Positions 9,214 to 18,115 of a stretch of 64,000 nt of DNA are shown here, in pieces. The stretch lies in assembly GCA_002471195.1 (NCBI GenBank), contig DKPN01000035.1:8550-72549 (forward strand), written 5' to 3'. This DNA comes from Bacteroides sp. UBA7333 (GTDB lineage Bacteria; Bacteroidota; Bacteroidia; Bacteroidales; Bacteroidaceae). Under the pieces are notes generated by a model, which was not told where the DNA came from, did not search any database, and saw only the letters and a list, made by a program, of their open reading frames with translations. Made by a program: the position numbers and the translations under genes. The stretch's first letter is position 1; the number at the start of each line of letters is the position of its first letter.

Positions 9214-10392
9214 ATGCATAAAGTATATCTTAAACCCGGAAAAGAGGAGTCTCTTAAAAGATTTCATCCTTGGATATTCTCAGGAGCTATTGCACGCTTC
9301 GATGGCGAACCCGAAGAGGGAGAATTAGTAGAAGTATACACTTCGAAAAAAGAATTTATTGCACAAGGTCATTTCCAAATCGGAAGTATAGCAGTGCGCA
9401 TTTTATCTTTTAAGCAAGAGCCTATTCATCTTGATTTCTGGAAAAAAAGATTGAGCGTTGCTTTCGATCTACGCAAAAGTATAGGCGTAGCCCAAAACCC
9501 GATTAATGATACCTACCGATTGGTACATGGCGAAGGAGATAGCCTACCGGGATTGATTATCGACGTTTATGCTAAAACGGCTGTAATGCAAGCACACTCG
9601 GCCGGCATGCACGTAGACCGTATGGAAATAGCCGAAGCATTATCGCAAGTAATGGAAGGCGAAATAGACAATATATATTATAAATCGGAAACTACACTTC
9701 CGTATAAAGCCGATTTAGCACCTGAAAACGGATTTCTAAAGGGCGGTAGCACCGACAATGTTGCCACCGAATATGGATTAAAATTCCATGTAGACTGGTT
9801 GAAAGGCCAGAAAACCGGCTTCTTTGTTGATCAACGCGAGAACCGTGCACTGCTCGAACGCTACTCTAAAAATCGTAGTGTATTGAATATGTTTTGCTAT
9901 ACGGGTGGATTTTCATTTTATGCTATGCGCGGTGGTGCTAAATTGGTGCACTCGGTAGATAGTTCGGCAAAAGCCATCGACTTAACAAACAAAAACGTAG
10001 AATTAAACTTCCCGAATGATGAGCGCCATGCTGCTTATGCCGAAGATGCATTCAAGTATCTTGACCGCATGGGCGATCAATACGACTTAATTATTCTCGA
10101 CCCTCCTGCGTTTGCAAAACATAGAGATGCCCTACGCAATGCTTTGCAAGGTTACCGAAAACTAAATGCCAAAGCTTTTGAAAAAATTAAACCGGGCGGA
10201 ATACTCTTTACCTTCTCTTGCTCGCAAGTAGTAAGCAAAGAAAATTTCAGAACAGCTGTTTTTACAGCAGCTGCCATGTCGGGACGCAATGTTCGCATTT
10301 TGCACCAACTTACACAACCTGCCGATCATCCGGTAAATATTTATCATCCCGAAGGAGAATACCTGAAAGGGTTGGTATTGTATGTAGAATAA
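9214..10392 (+). CDS. rlmI: 23S rRNA cytosine methyltransferase, RlmI-like
   Basis: A 392-residue S-adenosylmethionine-dependent methyltransferase of the RlmI/RlmK family. An N-terminal PUA-type RNA-binding domain (about 1-75, with HPWIFSGAI) is followed by the Rossmann methyltransferase domain. This has the SAM loop NMFCYTGGFSFYA, the catalytic DPPAFAKHR, and the Cys-containing FTFSCSQ typical of 5-methylcytosine enzymes. The likely target is a 23S rRNA cytosine, as in the Escherichia coli homologue. It ends a three-gene operon closed by a strong terminator at 10410-10453. Confidence 0.9.
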   Translation: MHKVYLKPGKEESLKRFHPWIFSGAIARFDGEPEEGELVEVYTSKKEFIAQGHFQIGSIAVRILSFKQEPIHLDFWKKRLSVAFDLRKSIGVAQNPINDTYRLVHGEGDSLPGLIIDVYAKTAVMQAHSAGMHVDRMEIAEALSQVMEGEIDNIYYKSETTLPYKADLAPENGFLKGGSTDNVATEYGLKFHVDWLKGQKTGFFVDQRENRALLERYSKNRSVLNMFCYTGGFSFYAMRGGAKLVHSVDSSAKAIDLTNKNVELNFPNDERHAAYAEDAFKYLDRMGDQYDLIILDPPAFAKHRDALRNALQGYRKLNAKAFEKIKPGGILFTFSCSQVVSKENFRTAVFTAAAMSGRNVRILHQLTQPADHPVNIYHPEGEYLKGLVLYVE

Positions 10393-10409
10393 AAGCATAT
10401 AGAATATTA

Positions 10410-10453
10410 AAAAGGCGTTTATTGTTAATCATAGTTAACAATAAACGCCTTTT
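10410..10453 (+). terminator. Rho-independent terminator after rlmI
   Basis: A perfect 19-bp stem (10410-10428 with 10435-10453), a 6-base loop (TCATAG), and a run of T at the end of the right arm. The left arm begins with A, so it can also work on the opposite strand. Confidence 0.9.
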
Positions 10454-10488
10454 CTTGCACTTAAGCATGTTTTATAACATAAAAACCT

Positions 10489-10496
10489 TATATTTG
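10489..10496 (+). promoter_or_regulatory. -7 box of a probable small RNA
   Basis: TATATTTG followed by CA matches the Bacteroides -7 consensus. It lies just before the conserved-looking transcript region 10501-10569, which ends in its own terminator. Confidence 0.55.
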
Positions 10497-10500
10497 CAAT

Positions 10501-10569
10501 GTGTTTTTCATGGTATTAGATTTAAGGTTAATAAAGATTGGGTGTCTGAGATAGATCCCCTTTTTTTTT
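10501..10569 (+). ncRNA. Probable small RNA or terminated leader, about 70 nt
   Basis: This segment lies between a good -7 box (10489-10496) and a compact hairpin at 10540-10559 followed directly by C and nine T (10561-10569), a classic intrinsic terminator. No credible reading frame is present. From memory, the block starting GTGTTTTTCATGGTATTAG resembles a sequence that recurs in other Bacteroides genomes; I could not verify this. It could instead be an attenuated leader for the MFS gene, but that gene has its own -7 box at 10652. Confidence 0.55.
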
Positions 10570-10651
10570 ATCCTTACTCTTCAGTAATCATTCATCACCC
10601 GTCCCTACTCTTCTTTTTGTAATGATTTCGCTATTAATTTCTGAAAATCAT

Positions 10652-10659
10652 TATATTTG
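10652..10659 (+). promoter_or_regulatory. -7 box for the nucleoside permease gene
   Basis: TATATTTG followed by CAC lies 42 bases before the ATG at 10702. A TTTC is seen 22 bases upstream in place of a canonical -33 TTTG. Confidence 0.5.
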
Positions 10660-10701
10660 CACTACTATAAACTTAATATGCAATTATAAAATAAAAAGAA
10701 G

Positions 10702-11955
10702 ATGAGTATCAAGTTACGACTAATTATTATGAACTTCCTCCAATTTTTTATTTGGGGTTCATGGTTAATTTCGCTAGGCGGGTATATGGGTAGAGAACTT
10801 CATTTTGAAGGAGGTCAAATTGGAGCTATTTTTGCTACTATGGGTATCGCCTCTATCATTATGCCGGGTATTGTAGGTATTATAGCCGACAAATGGATAA
10901 ATGCTGAAAAATTATACGGGATATTACATATCTTGGGTGGTGGATGTTTGATCTACGCTTCGACAGCAACCGATTATAATCACATGTACTGGGCCATGTT
11001 GCTCAACATGTTGTTTTATATGCCAACTCTAGCGCTTGCGAATACGGTATCGTATGGTGCTCTCGAAAAATACAAATGTGATATTGTTAAAGATTTCCCA
11101 CCGATTCGAATTTGGGGTACAATCGGTTTTATCTGTGCCATGTGGGTAGTCGACTTAACCGGATTTAAATCATCTGACTTGCAATTATGGGTAGCCGGCG
11201 CTTCAGCATTCGTTTTGGGAGCTTACTCCTTCTCTTTGCCTCCTTGTCCACCTGCCAAAACAGAGTCAAAATCAATGTTATCAGCATTTGGTTTAGATGC
11301 ACTTACGCTATTTAAACGCAAAAAAATGATTATCTTCTTTTTATTCTCGATGCTATTGGGTGCTGCACTTCAAATCACCAATACATACGGCGACTTATTC
11401 TTGAGCAGCTTTGAAAAGTTTCCCGAATATGCCGATTCATTCGGTGTGAAACACTCAGTAATATTGCTTTCTATATCACAAATGAGTGAAACATTCTTTA
11501 TTCTTGCCATCCCATTCTTCTTACGTAAGTTTGGTATCAAGCGCGTAATGCTGATCAGTATGTTTGCTTGGGTACTACGCTTCGGTTTGTTTGGTTTAGG
11601 AAATCCAGGTCCGGGCGTATGGATGCTGATCTTATCGATGATTATTTATGGTATGGCGTTCGACTTTTTCAACATTTCGGGTTCACTATTTGTTGAAATC
11701 GAAGCAAACACCAATATTCGTGCAAGTGCTCAAGGTTTATTCTTCATGATGACAAACGGATTGGGCGCAATTATTGGTGGATATGCAAGTGGTGCTGTGG
11801 TAGATGCATTCTCTGTATATTCTGATGGCATGCTGATAAGCAGAAACTGGCCTGACATTTGGTTCATTTTTGCAGCCTATGCCCTAGTTATCGGAGTGTT
11901 ATTTGCCATTGTATTCCGCTACAAACACCAACCGGGAGATTTAGTAAAGAAATAA
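10702..11955 (+). CDS. MFS nucleoside:proton symporter
   Basis: A 417-residue inner-membrane protein with about 12 membrane segments. It belongs to the nucleoside:H+ symporter branch of the major facilitator superfamily (NupG/XapB-like), recognisable from the N terminus MNFLQFFIWGSWLISLGGYM and the first cytoplasmic loop (GIIADKWINAEK). It would import nucleosides with protons; the exact substrate is not determined. The stop is two bases before the next gene, so it is probably cotranscribed with the nuclease and rsmE genes. Confidence 0.87.
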   Translation: MSIKLRLIIMNFLQFFIWGSWLISLGGYMGRELHFEGGQIGAIFATMGIASIIMPGIVGIIADKWINAEKLYGILHILGGGCLIYASTATDYNHMYWAMLLNMLFYMPTLALANTVSYGALEKYKCDIVKDFPPIRIWGTIGFICAMWVVDLTGFKSSDLQLWVAGASAFVLGAYSFSLPPCPPAKTESKSMLSAFGLDALTLFKRKKMIIFFLFSMLLGAALQITNTYGDLFLSSFEKFPEYADSFGVKHSVILLSISQMSETFFILAIPFFLRKFGIKRVMLISMFAWVLRFGLFGLGNPGPGVWMLILSMIIYGMAFDFFNISGSLFVEIEANTNIRASAQGLFFMMTNGLGAIIGGYASGAVVDAFSVYSDGMLISRNWPDIWFIFAAYALVIGVLFAIVFRYKHQPGDLVKK

Positions 11956-11956
11956 A

Positions 11957-12517
11957 ATGAATAAAAAAATAGAATTAAAGGTCTTAGACATATCAGATAC
12001 TCAAGCACAAGCGGGTGCGTATGTGATTTTGTTGGGCGAAAAAAAAGGCAATCGGAAGCTTCCACTTATTGTAGGAGCTTCCGAAGCTCAATCTACAGCT
12101 ATCTGTTTGAAAGGAATTAAAACTCAACGCCCTTTAACCCACGACCTTTTTCACACCTGCCTTACCGTATTAAATACTGAATTATTGAGAGTGCTCATTT
12201 ATAAGGTACACGAAGGTGTGTTCTATTCGTATATATATTTAAAACATCAAGATGAAATTACGCGTGTTGACTCGAGAACATCGGATGCAATTGCTTTAGC
12301 CTTGCGATTCGAAGCACCTATTTTTATTTACGATTCTATTTTAGAAAATGAGCAACTCACTGCAGAAAACTTGGAAGAGGAAGAAGAAGAGGAAGAAGTA
12401 GATGGGTTGCAAATACCATTAAATGAGCTTGAAAAAGCTTTGAAAATAGCAATAGAAGAAGAAAATTATGAGATAGCTGCCAACTTGCGTGATGAAATTA
12501 ATAAAAGAAAATTGTAA
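11957..12517 (+). CDS. Bifunctional nuclease-family protein with UVR motif
   Basis: A 186-residue protein with an N-terminal bifunctional nuclease (BFN, DUF151) domain at about 1-130, marked by LPLIVGASEAQSTA and DSRTSDAIALALRF. A run of glutamates follows, and then a C-terminal UVR (UvrB/UvrC-interaction type) helical motif (LEKALKIAIEEENYEIAANL). Plant and archaeal relatives are reported to have RNase and DNase activity; the bacterial role is unclear. Its stop overlaps the rsmE start by one base (TAATG), indicating translational coupling. Confidence 0.88.
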   Translation: MNKKIELKVLDISDTQAQAGAYVILLGEKKGNRKLPLIVGASEAQSTAICLKGIKTQRPLTHDLFHTCLTVLNTELLRVLIYKVHEGVFYSYIYLKHQDEITRVDSRTSDAIALALRFEAPIFIYDSILENEQLTAENLEEEEEEEEVDGLQIPLNELEKALKIAIEEENYEIAANLRDEINKRKL

Positions 12518-13221
12518 TGCACGTTTTCTATACACCCAATATTGACCAATCGAAAGAGCTTCCTGAGGAGGAAAGCCAACATTGCACACGTGTGCTCCGC
12601 CTAAATGCAGGCGATAAAATAATGCTTACCGATGGGAAAGGCCAGTTTTATAAAGCTACAATTACGGCAGCCAATAACAAAAGATGCCTTTTTGAGGTTG
12701 ACGAAACAATTTATCAGGATCCATTGTGGGAAGGTAAACTTTATATTGCTATGGCACCTACCAAAAACATGGATCGCAACGAGTGGTTCGCCGAAAAAGC
12801 AACCGAAATAGGTTTGGATGGATTGACCTTCTTAAACTGTCGTTTTTCAGAAAGAAAAGTGATTAAAAACGAGCGAATTGATAAAATTATCGTATCGGCT
12901 GTAAAACAATCATTAAAAGCTCGTGTTCCTCTATTAAGAGAGATGACAAACTTTAAAACATTTGTAAAAGAAGAGTTTAAAGGGCAAAAATTCATTGCAC
13001 ACTGCTATGAAGAAGCCAACAAGCCTTTTTTGAAAGATGTGATTACACCCGGTGAAGAGGTACTAATATTGATTGGCCCGGAAGGAGACTTTAGTGAGGA
13101 AGAGGTGAAACTGGCGAATGAGCATGGTTTTAAATCAATTAGCCTAGGCAATTCACGATTGCGTACCGAAACAGCGGCACTGGTAGCTTGTCATACATTT
13201 AATCTGACAAATGCACATTAA
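12517..13221 (+). CDS. rsmE: 16S rRNA m3U1498 methyltransferase
   Basis: A 234-residue SPOUT-class methyltransferase that modifies U1498 of 16S rRNA. The N-terminal PUA-like domain covers about residues 1-70. The knot-forming C-terminal domain shows the SAM-binding LIGPEGDFSEEE and the final LGNSRLRTETAA, both diagnostic. It starts on the A of the preceding TAA stop. The DUF4836 gene follows after 13 bases. Confidence 0.95.
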   Translation: MHVFYTPNIDQSKELPEEESQHCTRVLRLNAGDKIMLTDGKGQFYKATITAANNKRCLFEVDETIYQDPLWEGKLYIAMAPTKNMDRNEWFAEKATEIGLDGLTFLNCRFSERKVIKNERIDKIIVSAVKQSLKARVPLLREMTNFKTFVKEEFKGQKFIAHCYEEANKPFLKDVITPGEEVLILIGPEGDFSEEEVKLANEHGFKSISLGNSRLRTETAALVACHTFNLTNAH

Positions 13222-13234
13222 AAAGTATATCATT

Positions 13235-14785
13235 ATGAAAAAGATATCTGCTTTACTTTCTTCGCTGGTTATATGGATCGTGATACTATCGAGCTGCTCG
13301 CAAAAGCACGATTACACACATGTGATTCCTTCGGACGCTACTGTAGTGGCATCTGCCAATCCACTGTCATTGTTTAGAAAATCGGGATTGTTGACAGCAA
13401 GCGAAGAGGCCAAACAGAAAGTTATAAATGTTCTGGAATACAGTACCTCACCCGAAACATTCCAACATTTTGCTAAAGTATTCAATTCTCCTTTTGAGTT
13501 GGGTATCGATTTCACTTCACGCATATATGCCTTTACTTCTCCTGCTTTTAACAATCCGGTTTGGATATTGAAAGTAAAAGACATGCTGAAAATTACCAAA
13601 ACATTCGACTTATTGGCAAATGAGCAACTTTGCGAGCCGATCAACAAAAGGGGTGATTTGAGTTATGTTATCATAGGGCAAAGTTATCTTTTGGTATACA
13701 ATGATTATGCTGCTGCTATAACATCGGGAACATCGGCCATGGATGTATTGAGAATTGAAGATGAGATGAGCAAATTAATGTTGCAAACAAAAAAGAATAG
13801 TATTGCCAATACACCTGCATTCGAAAAATTTAGTAAACAGCATGGTGATATTGACTTCATGACATCGCTAGCTACCATCCCCGATATATACTCACAACAG
13901 CTGAAAGCAGGTTTTGGACTTTCGATTGACGATTTAACACAAATGAAAGCTTTGGGTAAAGTCAATTTTGAAAGAGGCAAAATAGCAATGCAGCTAAATT
14001 ATTTTACGGATGATAAAAAGATTGAATCGCTTCTGAAACAACAAACAAATGCTACAAAAGCCATAGAAGAATCGTTTCTAGCATACTATCCTGATTCGAC
14101 AATTGCACTGGCTTGTGTGGGTGCCAATGGTAAGGCCATGTACAATTTGATTTTAGACAATAAAGATCTAAGAGATATATTGCCATCATCAAACTCCGAA
14201 ATAGCTAAAACGATGTTCGATGCATTTGATGGTGATATAACAATAGGTATCACTCATATCAATTTAAATGCCACCTCTACTTTTGTGGCTTATGCTGATA
14301 TTACTAAAAACAGTGATATTCTTAAGATAATATACCAAAACAAGGATTCACTGCTTTCGAACAATCAAGAAATAATACGATATAATGACGATAATTATTT
14401 ATTAAAAGTCAACAATTTCGATGTATACTACGGAATCAAAGGAGAAACAATGTATGCTACCAATGACAGCACTTACTTGGATAAATTATATAAGGAGGCA
14501 AATCCTTCAATAAAACAAGCATCGTATGTAAAAGAAATGCGTAATAAGAATCTATTTGTCATGGTCAACATTGCTGATATTATTAATCCGTCAGTTATGG
14601 GTTTATTGGGCAATATCAATACAAAAGAATACAATCTATTCTATGATTTTATTACAAAAATAGAGTACTTTGAAATGAGCAATACCGTAAACAATGTAAG
14701 TGAAATTGATTTAGTATTCAAAAATACAGAAACCAATTCACTCAAACAGATTATTGATAGCATCAGACAGTTTATAGGCATGTAG
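13235..14785 (+). CDS. DUF4836 family lipoprotein
   Basis: A 516-residue exported lipoprotein. The N terminus is a signal peptide with a lipobox (LSSC) followed by SQKHDYTHVIPSDATVV, a typical start of DUF4836 proteins, which I recognise as a Bacteroidales family of unknown function. The frame is open from 13211, but the ATG at 13235 directly precedes the signal peptide and avoids overlap with rsmE. It is probably the last gene of the unit starting at 10702; the sialidase follows after 70 bases. Confidence 0.8.
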   Translation: MKKISALLSSLVIWIVILSSCSQKHDYTHVIPSDATVVASANPLSLFRKSGLLTASEEAKQKVINVLEYSTSPETFQHFAKVFNSPFELGIDFTSRIYAFTSPAFNNPVWILKVKDMLKITKTFDLLANEQLCEPINKRGDLSYVIIGQSYLLVYNDYAAAITSGTSAMDVLRIEDEMSKLMLQTKKNSIANTPAFEKFSKQHGDIDFMTSLATIPDIYSQQLKAGFGLSIDDLTQMKALGKVNFERGKIAMQLNYFTDDKKIESLLKQQTNATKAIEESFLAYYPDSTIALACVGANGKAMYNLILDNKDLRDILPSSNSEIAKTMFDAFDGDITIGITHINLNATSTFVAYADITKNSDILKIIYQNKDSLLSNNQEIIRYNDDNYLLKVNNFDVYYGIKGETMYATNDSTYLDKLYKEANPSIKQASYVKEMRNKNLFVMVNIADIINPSVMGLLGNINTKEYNLFYDFITKIEYFEMSNTVNNVSEIDLVFKNTETNSLKQIIDSIRQFIGM

Positions 14786-14855
14786 AATTTATAGTTCCAT
14801 CCTTTAAAGGAGACCGGCACTTATTACTAAAATCACAAATACAATATATCTTATC

Positions 14856-15995
14856 ATGATGAAAAGAATATTATTTCTTTCTTTATTCGTATTTCTTGCA
14901 GTAAACAACTTAATGGCTCAAGAAATACCAGCAGAGCGAACATTGGTTTTCGGAATGAATACCGATGGCTCGAAACATTATCGTATTCCATCTTTAATTA
15001 CCACACAGAATGGCACACTCTTGGCGGTTATCGACAAGCGAGGCAATGATATTGGCGATTTGCCTAATATCATTTCGGTAGTTGCAAAACGTAGCACAGA
15101 TAACGGAAAGACATGGTCGGAGCCAATTGTCATTGCACAGGGCGATAAAGCCACAAACAAAACTTATGGAGATGCAACTATTGTAATGGATAAATCGACC
15201 GGCAAATTAATTACTGTTTTTGCAGGCGACAATGGACTGTGGCACTCAAATAAAAACAATAAAATGGGGATATATACCTCTGAGAGTACAGATGACGGAT
15301 TAACTTGGTCGGAACCTCGATCTATTACCAGCCAAGTATATAAAGAGGATTGGTATGGTGCATTTCCGGCCTCGGGACGTGCTGCACAATTAAAAGATGG
15401 TAGAATATTGTTTGTGCTTGCTGCTCGGCCGACATCCGACTGGGGAGGTGCACTCCATAACTATGCTTGCTACTCGGATGATAGCGGGAAAACATGGAGT
15501 ATTTCATCCACTCCAGGCGACACTTATGGCGATGAAGCCAAAATTATTGAACTTGAAAATGGAAATCTTTTAATGAGTATACGCAATCGTAATAAAGGTT
15601 ATCGTAAATTTTCTGTTTCGACAGACCGTGGTGAGTCATGGAGCGCTCCATATGTAAATGAAGATATTTTAGACCCTGCATGCAACGGTGATATTATGCG
15701 TTATACTTTTAAAAAGAAGAACAAAAGCATTTTATTACATTCGCTTCCATATAGTTCGTCTATTCGCGAAAACATTGGCATTTACACGAGTGAAGATGAG
15801 GGGAAAAGTTGGAAATTCAGAAAGAAAATATGCAATGGTTATTCGGCATATTCATCTTTAACAGTATTGCCCGACGGCTCGATTGGAGCTTTAGTCGAAG
15901 AGGGGAAATGGGATAATGACATACCCGGAGAAGATGGTTTTAATATCTATTTTGTGCGTATCCCGATTAAATGGTTATTGACAGATAAAAACTAA
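14856..15995 (+). CDS. nanH: Exo-alpha-sialidase, GH33
   Basis: A 379-residue secreted enzyme with a signal peptide ending at MAQ (about residue 21). It has the sialidase YRIP motif (arginine 43 of the arginine triad) and a likely acid/base aspartate in RGNDIGDLP. Five Asp boxes of the S-x-D-x-G-x-T/S-W type are present (e.g. STDNGKTWSEP and STDDGLTWSEP). The fold would be a six-bladed propeller. It releases terminal sialic acid from glycoconjugates. It is shorter than the about 540-residue Bacteroides NanH because the N-terminal carbohydrate-binding domain is absent. No sialic-acid catabolic genes are near. A terminator follows. Confidence 0.9.
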   Translation: MMKRILFLSLFVFLAVNNLMAQEIPAERTLVFGMNTDGSKHYRIPSLITTQNGTLLAVIDKRGNDIGDLPNIISVVAKRSTDNGKTWSEPIVIAQGDKATNKTYGDATIVMDKSTGKLITVFAGDNGLWHSNKNNKMGIYTSESTDDGLTWSEPRSITSQVYKEDWYGAFPASGRAAQLKDGRILFVLAARPTSDWGGALHNYACYSDDSGKTWSISSTPGDTYGDEAKIIELENGNLLMSIRNRNKGYRKFSVSTDRGESWSAPYVNEDILDPACNGDIMRYTFKKKNKSILLHSLPYSSSIRENIGIYTSEDEGKSWKFRKKICNGYSAYSSLTVLPDGSIGALVEEGKWDNDIPGEDGFNIYFVRIPIKWLLTDKN

Positions 15996-15997
15996 TA

Positions 15998-16042
15998 CAG
16001 AGTCCGATTAACATTCAAAGTTATTCGGACTCTGCGTTTTTT
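15998..16042 (+). terminator. Rho-independent terminator after the sialidase gene
   Basis: CAGAGTCCGA (15998-16007) pairs with TCGGACTCTG (16025-16034). CG and six T follow. Confidence 0.9.
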
Positions 16043-16164
16043 AACTATAATAGTATAAAAACAGATTGATCATTCACTAAAACAGATATATCCACCCTTA
16101 TCATTAATCATCAAATAATAGATATTGAAAACATAATAAAAAACATAGTTTCATACAATTTTAC

Positions 16165-16172
16165 TATCTTTG
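16165..16172 (+). promoter_or_regulatory. -7 box for miaA
   Basis: TATCTTTG matches TAnnTTTG and lies 26 bases before the miaA ATG. A TTTG -33 box is not seen at 19 bases. Confidence 0.5.
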
Positions 16173-16198
16173 TCGATATACTCTAAAAACTTCATGAT

Positions 16199-17110
16199 AT
16201 GTCGAAATATGATTTAATCGCCATATTAGGTCCTACAGCATCTGGTAAAACACCTTTTGCTGCTGCTTTAGCAAATGAATTAGGAACTGAAATTATAAGT
16301 GCCGATTCACGACAAATTTATCGTGGGATGGATTTAGGAACCGGTAAAGACATAGCCGATTATACAATTAATGGGAAACAGGTTCCTTATCATCTTATTG
16401 ACATTGTCGATCCGGGATATAAATATAATGTCTTCGAGTTTCAACGAGATTTTCTAGACGCTTATCAATCCATTCAGAAAAAAAATAAACTACCCATTTT
16501 ATGTGGAGGTACAGGAATGTATTTAGAATCTATTCTAAAAGGATATAAATTGATGCCTGTCCCCGAAAATCAAGAACTTCGCGAACGTTTAGCGAACAAA
16601 TCGTTAGAAGAACTGACACAGATATTAGGACAATATAAAAGTCTTCATAACTCGACTGATGTGGATACAGTAAAAAGAGCCATAAGAGCCATCGAAATAG
16701 AAGACTACTATATCAAAAATCCCATTAACGAGAGAGAGTTCCCCAAACTGAATAGCCTTATTATAGGCATTGATATTGAGCGTGAGTTGCGCCGAAATAA
16801 AATTAGCCATCGTTTAAAACAACGTCTTGATGAAGGAATGATTGATGAAGTTAAAAATTTGATGAGCCAAGGTGTTTCGGCAGAAGATTTAATATACTAT
16901 GGACTCGAATATAAATATCTTACACTACATGCGATTGGACAAATGTCATACAATGAAATGTTCGAACAGCTCGAGACTGCTATACACCAATTCGCAAAGC
17001 GGCAAATGACATGGTTTAGAGGAATGGAAAGAAGAGGTTTTAAAATTGAATGGGTGGATGCTTCGATGCCGACTGATGATAAAATTTCTTTTGTAAAACA
17101 GTTATTATAA
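16199..17110 (+). CDS. miaA: tRNA dimethylallyltransferase
   Basis: A 303-residue enzyme that transfers a dimethylallyl group to A37 of tRNAs reading UNN codons. The P-loop GPTASGKT is at residues 10-17. DSRQIYRGMDLGTGK (substrate and dimethylallyl diphosphate contacts) and the C-terminal QFAKRQMTWFR typical of MiaA are present. Length is normal. It has its own promoter-like box and is the first gene of a long plus-strand run that continues to 25522. Confidence 0.96.
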   Translation: MSKYDLIAILGPTASGKTPFAAALANELGTEIISADSRQIYRGMDLGTGKDIADYTINGKQVPYHLIDIVDPGYKYNVFEFQRDFLDAYQSIQKKNKLPILCGGTGMYLESILKGYKLMPVPENQELRERLANKSLEELTQILGQYKSLHNSTDVDTVKRAIRAIEIEDYYIKNPINEREFPKLNSLIIGIDIERELRRNKISHRLKQRLDEGMIDEVKNLMSQGVSAEDLIYYGLEYKYLTLHAIGQMSYNEMFEQLETAIHQFAKRQMTWFRGMERRGFKIEWVDASMPTDDKISFVKQLL

Positions 17111-17161
17111 ATATAAACGTGATATCAAAAGTATTGTATAACGCAAATCTGATAACAGAAT

Positions 17162-18088
17162 ATGATTACGAATCCAAATAAATGGGGAGTAATATATAAC
17201 CCCAAAGCCGGTACCAAAAAAGTAAAAAAACGCTGGAAAGAGATTAAGCAATATATGGATGCAAAAGGTATTGCATACGACTATGTTCAATCTGAAGGTT
17301 TTGGATCGGTTGAGCGTTTAGCTAAAATATTGGCCAACAATGGTTATAAAACAATAGTAATTGTTGGTGGTGATGGTGCACTCAATGATGCGATCAATGG
17401 TATCATGAATTCGGATGTACCCAAAAAAGAGGATATTGCCATAGGTATTATTCCGAATGGAATTGGCAATAACTTTGCCAAATATTGGGATATAGACATG
17501 GATTTCAAGAAGGCGGTAAAATGTATTATCGATCATCGTACGCGTAAAGTAGATGTTGGTTTTTGCACTTATTATGATGGAGAACACCATCATAAGCGCT
17601 ATTTCCTTAACGGCATAAATATAGGATTTGGAGCACGAATTGCAAAAGTAACCGATGGCACAAAACGCTTTTGGGGAGTTAAATATCTTTCTTATTTGGC
17701 GGCTTTCTTCTTACTATTCTTTGAACGTAATCTGTATCGTATGCATATTAAAGTAAATGATGAACACATTAGAGGACGCATCATGATGGTATGTGTAGGC
17801 AATGCCCCAGGATACGGACAAACACCAAGTGCAGTACCGTATAATGGTTGGTTGGATGTATCGGTTATTTATAAACCCCAATTGTTACAAACCATGCAAG
17901 GTTTATGGATGCTTATCCAAGGTAGATTGCTCAACCACAAATTAGTGAAGAGTTATAGAACGAAGAATGTAAAGGTATTGAGAGCTAAAAATGCAGCTAT
18001 CGATTTAGATGGTAGATTATTGCCCAAACACTTCCCCATAGAAATAGGTATTCTACCCGAGAAAACATCTATTATTATCCCGAGATAA
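17162..18088 (+). CDS. Diacylglycerol-kinase-family lipid kinase
   Basis: A 308-residue member of the DAGK/YegS/sphingosine-kinase catalytic family, which phosphorylates lipid hydroxyl groups with ATP. The N-terminal NPKAG element, the nucleotide-binding GGDGALNDAINGI and the PNGIGNNFAKYW loop are visible. The last is a variant of the usual GTGNDFAR, with Asn for Asp. The C-terminal beta-sandwich domain ends with the DLDGR element. The physiological lipid is unknown. It lies 51 bases after miaA and 27 bases before kdsA. Confidence 0.88.
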   Translation: MITNPNKWGVIYNPKAGTKKVKKRWKEIKQYMDAKGIAYDYVQSEGFGSVERLAKILANNGYKTIVIVGGDGALNDAINGIMNSDVPKKEDIAIGIIPNGIGNNFAKYWDIDMDFKKAVKCIIDHRTRKVDVGFCTYYDGEHHHKRYFLNGINIGFGARIAKVTDGTKRFWGVKYLSYLAAFFLLFFERNLYRMHIKVNDEHIRGRIMMVCVGNAPGYGQTPSAVPYNGWLDVSVIYKPQLLQTMQGLWMLIQGRLLNHKLVKSYRTKNVKVLRAKNAAIDLDGRLLPKHFPIEIGILPEKTSIIIPR

Positions 18089-18115
18089 AAATAAAAACAA
18101 TTAATATATAATTTG

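Noticed and set aside
10540..10569. TPP riboswitch, because of a CTGAGA string
   Set aside because: The rest of the thiamine-box structure is absent, the transcript is too short, and the neighbouring permease is of the nucleoside type.
18113..18115. TTG start one codon before the kdsA ATG
   Set aside because: The adjacent ATG is the normal start and gives the family length. The same reasoning rejects TTG starts at 26509, 35541, 36785, 38564, 41832 and 59290; the last three lie inside promoter boxes.
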